NCBI RefSeq assembly: GCF_029867415.1
Contig: NC_081182.1
Location: forward strand, 15,312,497 to 15,376,496
Direction: 5' to 3'
Length of the DNA stretch: 64,000 bases
Source of the DNA: Vicia villosa
Taxonomy: Eukaryota; Streptophyta; Magnoliopsida; Fabales; Fabaceae
This document shows, in pieces, positions 49,651 to 61,983 of this stretch. The notes beneath the pieces were generated by a model. The model made no database searches. It saw nothing but the letters and a program-made list of their open reading frames with translations, and was not told the origin of the DNA. The translations under genes and the position numbers were made by a program. The stretch's first letter is position 1. Each line of letters begins with the position of its first letter.

Positions 49651-51342
49651 ATAGTAATGCACAAGAATAATTATATTCTTAAATCGTATAAAATAATTAC
49701 TATGCACTACCAATGTAAAATATTTTATACAGTCTAGACATCACAATCATTTATAAATACTATTTTATATGTAACTATAGATGTTTAATAATTGTGATTC
49801 ATTAACGGTGTAAAACTTCGTTACACTGTAAATATATTTTAATTAAATTATTGTAATAATTATTTAATAGTTTATTTATTTCTTATAACCTTCTATATTT
49901 TAAAATTTTATGTTTTATTGTTAAAAATATTTAAAAATTATCAATAAACAAAAAAAAAAACACAAAATATGTAAAAAATTGTGAACCTCCCTTTCTTGTG
50001 TTCAGAAAATGCAGTTTATTCTATGATAAAGTACTAATTAATTTTAACTTTTATAAATGAAGATAAGCAAAATTTCAAAATTAAAAATAATTGGTCTATA
50101 AGTTATATAAGTTCAAGACTTTTATTTTAATAACCTACTGTATATTTTGAATTATTATATAAAATCCACTTTCATTCATCAAATTAATTTTTCTATGGTA
50201 ATGATTGAAGAAGAAAGAAAAAAAAAATAGATTGAGCAACTTTTTGATTTACAACGAAATCATTTATCATGTTTCAATTCTTGACCACTGATTTTTTTAT
50301 TCTTGACTGATTTTCGATCGATTTTCGACCGGTTTTACAATTTCAATCTCGATTCTTCACCATACCCATTTTTGAGGAATTGAATCAACTACTATATAAT
50401 ATGGAATCAACTCTATTTTTGTTGAAAGCATTTTAATTTCAAAACTAAAAATTCACAACTATATGGTTTGGTAACAGACTCCAGAAGTGTTGCAAGATGC
50501 TTTAGAACCATTGAACAAAGGTGCTATCTACCTAACAAGGACAAGTCCTCCAGCAGTGCACAAAGCATACCATGCACAATTTCAACAAGACTTCACATTA
50601 TTTTTGAGGTCACGTTCGTTTGAACTGCTTCCAGGTGGTGCTATGGTCCTAACACTTATTGGTAGAGATGAACTAAATGAACTGATAAATGCATGGGTTG
50701 TGATTGGCATGGCACTCAATGACATGGCCACAGAGGTATATTTTATCAAGATATTATATATTTTTGTTTTGGTTTGTACGCAAAGTGTTAATAACTACTT
50801 AAAAAATCAAGTATACAACTGAGAGTATCAAGGTTCAAACTCTGGTGATAGCGTCCAACCTAATAAATCGGCTTCTACGATTTGAACTAAGATTTGCGGA
50901 CAATCAAGATACTATATACATGATTAATGATTAATTTGCATGTGAATTTGTAGCTTATACATATATGTATTACTTTTACATGCAGAAATTGATGGAGAAG
51001 AAAAAATTGGACTCATTTAACATACCATCTTATTGTCCTACGTGTGAGGAGATTAGGAAAGTGATTGAAGAAGAAGGTTCTTTTGATGTTCAAAGTTTGG
51101 AGACAATTACAACAGATTGGGTGAAAACCATTGATGTGATTGATGATGAGGATGGAGATACAAGAGCTGAGGGAGTTGCAACATTTATAAGGGCTGTTGC
51201 TGAACCAATTTTGAAGTCAGAGTTTGGAGAAGAAATCATGGATGAATTATTCAATAGGTTCAAGAACAAGATTATTCAACTTGAAGGAGTTGAGAAATTG
51301 GAAGTGCCTAATTTAGTCATGCACATTACTAAACGTATTTGA
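48876..51342 (+). CDS. SABATH-family S-adenosylmethionine carboxyl methyltransferase
   Basis: Four exons, all phase 0: 48876-48950, 49025-49429, 50478-50735, 50986-51342. Total 364 aa, normal for the family. The enzymes move a methyl group from SAM to the carboxyl of small acids such as salicylate, benzoate or jasmonate, in the cytosol. Visible signs: VLHMNGGEGETSYASNSTFQ at the start, the SAM-binding VADLGCSSGPN (residues 54-64), GTPGSFYGRLFPNNSIHF, and SSYSLHWLSK (151-160) with His156-Trp157. The C-terminal part has KLDSFNIPSYCPTCEEI and AVAEPILKSEFG. Met at the His position is typical of salicylate-type enzymes and His of benzoate/jasmonate types, so salicylate preference is less likely (family knowledge plus inference). 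Intron 2 (about 1.05 kb) carries an (AT)n tract. No disruption is seen. Confidence 0.9.
49562..49645. repeat. (AT)n microsatellite in intron 2 of the SABATH gene
   Basis: About 84 bp of AT dinucleotides within an AT-rich intron. Confidence 0.96.
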
Positions 51343-51690
51343 AGGTAATATTCATCACCAAAGAGTTGAATCCATTTGAAATGTTTACTATTTTAATACA
51401 ATAAAATGATGTGTTATTATCATATCTATAAAGGTTTATGTGATGTATAATTTGTTATTTCGAAATATTAAGTTTTAAGTTTGGAATCAACTATTAATTT
51501 AAATATTTATTCTCTCATATTTTGAATATATTAATCTCAAATTAAGTTGATTTTCTTTTTGAAATGATGATTTGAAGAACAGAGTCTCCAAACAAATCAT
51601 CTTCTAATAACCCAAAAACAAAACTAGGAGACTGCAACCTGAGCTTTTGCTGCAGAATAATCTTTAACCAACTGTGAAATATGTTACGCC
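51343..51690. other. SABATH 3' flank
   Basis: AT-rich, with possible polyadenylation signals (AATACAATAAA near 51395). No other feature. Confidence 0.5.
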
Positions 51691-51743
51691 GCATTTATAG
51701 GGCAGAAAAAATCTTCATCATGCGTTTCTTTATTTCTCCACGT

Positions 51744-51844
51744 CCCAAAAATCCTGCTAGTTGGTAGACTCTGTGTCTTTCGCTTCCAGACGATTCACCC
51801 AAAAATCCTGCTAGTTGGTAGACTCTGTGTCGTTCGCTTCCAGA
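51744..51844. repeat. Tandem duplication, 54-bp period
   Basis: AAATCCTGCTAGTTGGTAGA through CGCTTCCAGA occurs at 51744-51790 and 51798-51844, with one T/G difference. Confidence 0.92.
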
Positions 51845-52425
51845 TTGAGATTCACTATTCACCCAGTCTTGTAATCCTACCAACAAAAAGTGATTAGTTG
51901 TACCCGAAGGGTTTCTATTGGACCAAACTTGCATAGGGACAATCTTTGAACACATGTAATTCAATTTCCACCTCCTCCCCGCACATTTGTCAAACATCTC
52001 CGCCGATTCTCATTTGGCTCATTTGGTGTTTTGTAAGTAATCTATCATGAGCCAACAACCACGTAAAATATCAGATACGTTCTGGCACATTAAGCTTCCA
52101 AATATTCTTCTACAAAATGTTTGTACCGGTGATATCAGCATCACGAATCGTGTTGTGAATGGCTTTGACAGAAAATTTGCCTGCACTCGTTCTGACCGCT
52201 ATAAACTCATCTTCCCAATACAAATCATTTGGAGGTAAATGGGCTTTGATTCTACTCTAAATATCCATGGGCAGCCATCCCTGCAGTAATTGGAATTGCC
52301 ACTCTCTATTGGAACCCACAAGGTCGCACAGTTTAGCTCCCTACAAGTTAGTAGGAATCGAAATTTGAAAATCCCCAATAGTCCTCCCATCCTCCAACCA
52401 TATATCTTTCCACAGATCGATTGAC

Positions 52426-52523
52426 CTACCATTTCCTATACTCTAATTGTCCACCGAGATGAGGTGAACCTATCGATCTACCATTTCCTATACTCCAATT
52501 GTCCACCGAGATGAGGTGAACCT
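52426..52523. repeat. Tandem duplication, 52-bp period
   Basis: CTACCATTTCCTATACTC and CCACCGAGATGAGGTGAACC are repeated once at a distance of 52 bp. A shorter duplication (TCTTTCCATAATTGAGA type) follows at about 52536-52585. Confidence 0.92.
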
Positions 52524-52960
52524 TCATCCTTTGTATGTCGTTCCATAATTGAGACTCTGTATGTCTTTCCATAATTGAGAATCTGTACCTTTGTAGGTAG
52601 TTTGCTCCTGCTCACTATTATTCCCATATTTAGTTCTTAAAACTTTACACCAAAGCTCATCCTGATTGTGATAAAGGTTCCAGCCCAACTTCATAATGCA
52701 AGTCTTGTTCATTTTGTCAAGCTTCTGAAGCCCTAAACCTCCTTCAGGCTTCGGAGTTGTAATTGTATTTCATCCTACCGCATGATACTTCCTACCAATG
52801 GTTGTATCGCCCCAGATGAAGCTCCGTTGTCAACTGTGAATCTCTTTGATTAAGGTCTTGGGAATTATACTTGTCATCAGTGTAAATAGGCATTGCTTCC
52901 ATTACACTTTTGGCCAAAGTAACACGTCCCGCAAACGATAGATGATTTGCCTTAATTTTA

Positions 52961-53759
52961 ACTTAAATAGCCTAGTAAATTATAAAAATTAACAGACAAA
53001 TATGTAAAATGGAGATGTTTGGGCGACATTTTTGTCTCTTTTAGATGAACTGGCATAAAAATTAAAGCATTTGGCAAATGGCTTTAAAGCTCATGAATTA
53101 CTAGTTAGTACTTTTTGAGAAATAGAAATGGCTTTATAGCTCCCCTTGAAACACTTCCTAATAATAATTACCTAAGCTTCCAAATCAGTTGCACATCTAA
53201 ATCCATTCTCAAGATGGGTTCTGGTGTACACAATTTCTGTTAAATTATTGGCATGACTTCTGTTACTCCATAAATCCACTTGTTGTGCCTGAAACATTGA
53301 ATATGCAAGGTTTTAAAATTGACATGATAATTAAGTTACAGGTAAGACAAAAAGTGAACCACAAATGCCTAAGCATTCTCTACAATTATTTCAAACACAT
53401 GATAATTAATAATGTACTTATAGATGATTATTTCAAAACCAGCAATTAACAGGTATAGTGAAACTAGCATTACATCTTCAATATTTGATAGCACCAGCTA
53501 TTAACAGGTATAATGAAACTAGCACCATGCTCTATGGGGCAAACTCAGTTGTGGCATTTCTTATGTCATGCAGCACTTGAGCATGCATGCTCAACAAGGC
53601 TCTGAGCTCATGGACCATAAGAAAGAAAGCACCGATCCACATTCTATAATAACTGAATCACCTTAATGATAAACAAACACCCAACAAAACTAAATTGCAT
53701 ACTTGCCTCATTTCAAACAGCAGAAACAGCCTGAAGTAGGGACTAAGATCTCCCTTATT
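52961..53759. other. 3' flank of DHFR-TS, no other gene
   Basis: Non-coding. A short duplicated phrase (ATTAACAGGTATA(G/A)TGAAACTAGCA near 53444 and 53502) is present. Confidence 0.5.
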
Positions 53760-57445
<3,686 letters not shown>

Positions 57446-57962
57446 AGCAGAACTTCGAAACCGTGATAATTTTAAAGATTGCTTTTGATGAAAACAGGGA
57501 CTGCACAACCAATTCTTTTGGAAGTGCAGTGCAATCTGAAACCCGAAAAGTAAATATTATGAAATGTATGAACAATAACTTGCTAGTTGCTAGAATACAC
57601 AAGAACAAACCCAAAAAAATTCAAGATTTCGGCATGAATTGAAGAAGAGGAAATTGAAGAACGACGAAACTAACCGATATGAAATTGAGGCGCGAAATTT
57701 TGAAATGGAGATGAGGTGAGAGTGAGTGAAGATGGAGATTTGTGTTCTGACTTGAGATAGTTGTGGGCGGAGAGATGAAACGGAGATGACGAGTAGAGAT
57801 GACGACGGCGAGAAACTGGCGCCGGTACGACGGCGACGATAGAGATGACGACGGCGAGAAACTGGCGCCGGTACGACGGCGAGAAACTGGCGCCGGTACG
57901 ACGGCGACGATAGGGTTTTGTTGAAAGTTTGCTACAGTTTGTGTTATACAACACAAGTACAC
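57446..57962 (-). promoter_or_regulatory. DHFR-TS 5' leader: open in-frame through a UTR intron, no ATG
   Basis: A likely leader exon ends at 57675 (donor GTTAGT) and the next begins at 57535 (acceptor TTTCAG). Joining them keeps the frame of the DHFR start open: 96 codons before the splice and 30 after, 126 in total, without a stop. The upstream part is Ser/Arg/Pro-rich (PAPVSRRRTGASFSPSSSLS), resembling an organelle transit peptide, but holds no Met codon. Translation would need a non-AUG start. It may instead be plain UTR that lacks stops by chance. Confidence 0.5.
57795..57912. repeat. GC-rich tandem repeats in the DHFR-TS leader
   Basis: The 25-bp core GAGAAACTGGCGCCGGTACG + ACGGC occurs three times (near 57810, 57855 and 57881), two of them with a longer AGAGATGACGACG prefix. 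Each core has the palindrome GGCGCC, similar to E2F-type sites known upstream of S-phase genes. The E2F link is inference. Confidence 0.8.
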
Positions 57963-58590
57963 AAGTGCGTTTTGTTAGGTACAGTACAAAATTGATTTAA
58001 GAATGGAAATTAAACAAAACTGCCACACAAACCAAAAGAAAATACCACATTGCCACGTGTTAAAAAAAAATACCAAAATGTCATTTTTACTGTTTAGAGT
58101 CGAACAGAGAGGTTCGCCACCCTTAACTAGCTCTATTTTTGTTTTTTTATTTTAAATAAAGTTTTTTAATTTATTAATATTATTAATTAAATATTGGGTT
58201 AAACGTTATTTTGCCCCCTGCCATTTGGGGCGAATCTCAAAAACAACCCTGTAAAAAAAAAAACACAGATTCCGTCCCTGCCATTTGTAGATTCCCCTGT
58301 TTTGCCCCCTCACTGAATTTGCTCAACAAAAATGATGATGTGGCGTGTTGTGTTGGATTTTTTATTTTTTTAATTGCTGACGTGGCTGCCATCTGGATTT
58401 TTTTATTAATTTTTTTAAAAAAATTCATATTTTTTTTAAAGTTATTATTTGTTAAATTATTTTATTAAAATTTTATATTCACACTTTTTAATTTATTTTT
58501 TATGAATTATTGGTTTAAATGATAAAATATGATAATTTATTTTTTATGAATTATTGGTTTAAATGATAAAATATGATAATGTACTCAAAA

Positions 58591-58668
58591 GTTGCACATG
58601 GTGAGAGTTGAACCCACCACCTTGACATTTCAACACCAACAACCTAACCATTAGGCTGAATGATTTCA
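58591..58668 (-). repeat. tRNA-like/SINE-like module in the Mutator-like element
   Basis: Minus strand: GCCTAATGGTTAGG (box A-like, 58643-58656) and, downstream, GGTGGGTTCAACTCTCACC (box B-like, 58600-58618). No cloverleaf with paired acceptor stem could be drawn, so it is not called a tRNA gene. Confidence 0.45.
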
Positions 58669-59554
58669 GTTGTAATATCAATGCACTTAGCCTTTGTTAT
58701 AACATGCAAACGTTTTTTAAAACTGAAGAAGACTAATAAAATAAGACTAAGTTAATTAAAACTAAATTAATTAAATTAAATTATAATTAAACTTAATTAA
58801 TTAAAACTATACTAAACTAAATTAATTAAAACTAAACAAATTAAAAATAAATTAAACTAAACTGAGTTTGATTTAGTATATATACTAACGTTAATTTTAA
58901 AATAAATTAATATATTAAACTAAAATTAATATAAATTAAAGTGAATAAATTAAAACTAACTTAACTAAATTGAGTAAAAAAACACATTTTAACGTTGAAT
59001 ATATAAAACTAACTTAATTAACACACTTTAACGTTAAAAACTAAACAAAATTAAATAAACTAAATTAATATTGTTATATTCATTTTTTTAATGTTAAAAA
59101 ACTAAACTAAATTAAATAAACTAAATTAAAATACTTAATAATAATAAATTAATAAAATTAAAATAATTAATGTTTAATACTTTTACTTTAATTTATATTT
59201 TCAGTTTATTATAAATTATTTTCAGTTTATTTATAACTTTTGATTTTAATATATTAAACGTAAAAGTATTATATCTAAATATTTTAGTTTATTAGATTTA
59301 CTTTTAATTAATAAACTGAAATTATATTTCAATCATTTTCAATTTATTATTATTTTATTATTTTCAGTATTTAAATACTAAATATTAAAATATGATTTGT
59401 TAAATAACGTTTAAATATGATATATTTGAAAATTATATTTATTTATATAAAGAATACTTTCAGTTTAATATATGGTTGAATAATACTTATAGAAAATTAA
59501 TTATGAAAATAAAATATAACTTTGTATGATATACATATTGATGCAGATAGTTGA

Positions 59555-59640
59555 TAGAAAACTTAAATAGCTCAGTTGGCAAAGGTAATGTTGAATGTTG
59601 TGAGAGGTGGGTCTTGAGTTCAAACCTTACATGAGACAAA
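59555..59640 (+). repeat. Second tRNA-like/SINE-like module, opposite orientation
   Basis: TAGCTCAGTTGG (59568-59579) fits the box A consensus exactly. GAGTTCAAACC (59616-59626) is close to box B. It sits about as far from the right end as the first module sits from the left. Confidence 0.5.
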
Positions 59641-60182
59641 TTATTTTTAAGAATAATTATATATTTTGAATGTTGGCAATGTAATAATAAATAAATAAAT
59701 AAAATTAAATTAAATAAATAATAAAAGATTATTACGTGGAAAAAAAATAAAAAATAAAAAAGGTGTGAAAAAAATTTAATTTAAAAGAAAAAATTTAAAT
59801 TAAAAAATAAAAAAATATCCAGTTGGCAGCCACGTCAGCAATTAAAAAATAAAAAAAATCCAACACAGCATGCCACATCATCATTTTTGTTCACCAAATT
59901 CAGTGAGGGGGCAAAACAGGGGAATCTACAAATGACAGGGACGGAATCTGTGTTTTTTTTTTTACAGGGTTGTTTTTTAGATTCGCTGCATATGGCAGGG
60001 GGCAAAATAGGGTTTAACCCTTAAATATTTAAACTATTATTTAAATTTAATATAATAGTTAAATATTATTTTAATTATTTCTTTATAAAAAAATATTTTA
60101 AAATTTAATTGAATTATTATTTTATAATAAATTAATTAATGAGAAATTTTATTAAATAAATTAATTTAATATAATATAATAT

Positions 60183-60502
60183 GATCGGTGCTTCAGTGGT
60201 CGATCCGTTGAAACGAGTATACCAAAAACATATAGGTTGTATGAGCGTTGTGTGTAGGTTCGGCCAATAGATAGCCGAGTATATATATTTTATTAATTTT
60301 TTTTTACCTATAAATAAGAATGTTTTGTTCATTTGTTCTCACCTAAAAACAAATGAGCAAAAATTCTTATTTATAGGCAACAAAAATTAATATAATATAT
60401 GTGTTGGACCATCTATTGTCTAGCCTACATTAAACGTTTGTCCAACCTATGTCTTTTTGGTATACTCATTTTAACGGATCGGTCATTGAAGCACCGACAA
60501 TA
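60183..60502. repeat. Strong hairpin, ~320 bp, inside the fold-back element
   Basis: GATCGGTGCTTCAGTGGTCG and CGAGTATACCAAAAACATAT on the left; TTTTTGGTATACTCATTTT and GATCGGTCATTGAAGCACCG on the right. TTATTTATAGG and CCTATAAATAA form the inner stem. The AT-rich flanks extend the pairing to about 60030-60670. Confidence 0.85.
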
Positions 60503-60865
60503 TTTTATTATATTAAATTCTTTTATTTAATTAAATTTCTTATTAATTAATTTATCATAAAATAATAATTTAATTTAATTTAACATATTTTTAATAAAAA
60601 TAATAATTAAACTAATATTTAAATATTATATTAAATTTAAATAATTAATTAATAATATAAAAAACATTATTTAATTATTTAAAATTAAAAAACGGAAAGA
60701 AAAAAAAGCTAGTTAAAGGTCGACCGAACTTCAACTGAAAAAAAATATCCCATGATCGTCCATGCATTGGACGAATCCAAAGTGAAAAAGGTGATATTTT
60801 GTTTTTTTATCAACATGTGACAATGTGGTATTTTCTTTTGGTTTGTGTGACATTCATGTAAAACA

Positions 60866-61157
60866 AATAGTTTTTTAATATATTTTCTTACATTTTCCAT
60901 TTTTGTTAAAAAATAATTTTTTTTTGATCGAATTTCGAATTTTATTGTTATTTTTTATATAAATTTAATAATTATGTGCTCATAATATAAAAAGTATGAC
61001 ACTATAAAAGTAATTTTGATTAAAATAAACTCAATAGGAAGACATGTTCTCGGACACCAAGAAAAATCTATTAAAAATGCATGTAAGTTATAAAGAATTA
61101 ACACATTAAAATACTCACAGATAAATAGTGAAAATATTTGGCTTCAATGCTCACCGG
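60866..61157. other. AT-rich spacer, nothing recognised
   Basis: No gene or repeat termini identified. Confidence 0.4.
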
Positions 61158-61558
61158 TAGGGCTGGACAAGGACCCGAAAAACGGTCCAACCCGCATCAA
61201 CTGAAACTAAAAAACTAAATTGGGCCGGTTTTACACGGTTTTGCGGTTCTGCGGGCCCAAAACACGGTTTTGTTTGGGTTCAAGTGGGCGGGCCCGATTC
61301 AATTAACTGAAACCGCGGGTAACCATACACGCCCGTCTGTAATTATTATTTTGCCAGTGTAATACTATTGTAGCAAGATTCATCTCATTTATTCTATTCC
61401 TTCTCTCTCTTCATGTCCCTTTACTCGTTTCAGTCCAACCCTAAATACGAACTTGCGATTTTGCCCCACCGTCAATCGCAATCAACAATCAACAATCGTC
61501 GTCTCATTTTCCATCTCGGTCATGGTGGTTAATGGTCATCCCGCGAATATTACTATTC
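61158..61558 (+). mobile_element. Possible hAT element left end, cut by copia
   Basis: TAGGGCTGGACAAGGACCCG is similar to hAT-type termini (TAGGG-TGGCAA style). It is followed by GGGCCGGTTTTACACGG and, after a pyrimidine-rich leader-like piece, by the copia LTR at 61559. The right end is not in the window. Confidence 0.35.
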
Positions 61559-61939
61559 TGTTGAAACTACTGTTTTTAACACTTCAGTTGGCGTAACCGG
61601 TTACGCCTGTTACCGTAACCGGTTACGAACCCGTGAAACAGATTCACTGTAGATGTTGCATTTGCGTAACCGGTTACGCTGTTTGCCGTAACCGGTTACA
61701 CTGAAGCCCAACTGTTTTTCTGTTTGTTTTAGGGTGTCTTAAATCATTCCAATCATTTTGTAACTTGTACTATATAAGGAGCTCACTACTCCTATGTTGT
61801 GGTTAATGCCAATTCACTATCTCACCCTCAATTACTCTCTCTCTTTTATTATTTCTTTTCATTCTTTTAAATCTTCATCTTCTTCAATTCATCATTTTCC
61901 CCATTAAAGAAACCTTAATTTGATTTGTATATTCCAACA
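61559..61939 (+). mobile_element. 5' LTR of a Ty1-copia element
   Basis: 381 bp, TGTTGAAACTAC..TATTCCAACA. TATATAAG at 61771-61778 is the probable promoter. It is followed by a primer site TGGCATCAAGAGC (61941-61953), related to the initiator-Met complement. It carries four GTAACCGGTTAC palindromes. Confidence 0.85.
61593..61699. promoter_or_regulatory. Four 12-bp palindromes GTAACCGGTTAC in the copia LTR
   Basis: Exact copies at 61593-61604, 61615-61626, 61666-61677 and 61688-61699. They form two pairs, each with 22-bp start spacing, 73 bp apart. They lie 70-180 bp upstream of the TATA box, the place for enhancer sites. Palindromic AACCGGTT resembles grainyhead/CP2-type or MYB-type targets; the binder is unknown. 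Confidence 0.9.
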
Positions 61940-61983
61940 TTTGGCATCAAGAGCACTGGTTCTGATCCGATTCCGCTGCAACA

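Larger units (their letters stand above)
51691..52960 (-). pseudogene. LINE relic (region after reverse transcriptase, zf-RVT type)
   Basis: Minus-strand pieces: FAGRVTLAKSVMEAMPIYT near 52.9 kb, then FIWGDTTIGRKYHAVG-like text, GGLGLQKLDKMNKTCIMKLG, WNLYHNQDELWCKVLRTKYG, LWKDI. Further down are CGKIYGWRMGG (near 52400) and a Cys/Trp-bearing end near 51700-51997. The order matches the C-terminal part of plant L1-type LINEs. Stops, frame shifts and two tandem duplications show decay. Confidence 0.75.
58196..60020. mobile_element. Mutator-like element, 1825 bp, 9-bp target duplication
   Basis: Ends are GGGTTAAACGTTATTTTGCC and, read inward, GGGTTAAACCCTATTTTGCC. The inverted repeats of about 220 bp include CCCCTGTTTTGCCCCCTCAC and GCTGACGTGGCTGCC. 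Perfect 9-bp duplications TTAAATATT flank it (58187-58195 and 60021-60029). No transposase is present. The core is extremely AT-rich. Two tRNA-like pol III modules lie symmetrically inside. Confidence 0.92.
58018..60865. mobile_element. Fold-back element upstream of DHFR-TS, carrying a nested element
   Basis: CACACAAACCAAAAGAAAAT and ACCACATTGCCACGTGTT at the left are mirrored by AACATGTGACAATGTGGT and ATTTTCTTTTGGTTTGTGTG at the right. Further in, TTAACTAGCTCTATTTTT faces AAAAAAAGCTAGTTAAAG. The left arm is interrupted by the Mutator-like element (58196-60020). Without it the fold-back is about 1 kb. Confidence 0.75.

Noticed and set aside
57621..57962. 113-codon minus-strand frame as a separate gene
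   Set aside because: Begins without ATG and overlaps the DHFR-TS leader; treated as leader continuing in frame through a splice.
58591..59640. Two tRNA-like segments as true tRNA genes
   Set aside because: Boxes are present but I could not form acceptor and anticodon stems; kept as tRNA-like modules only.
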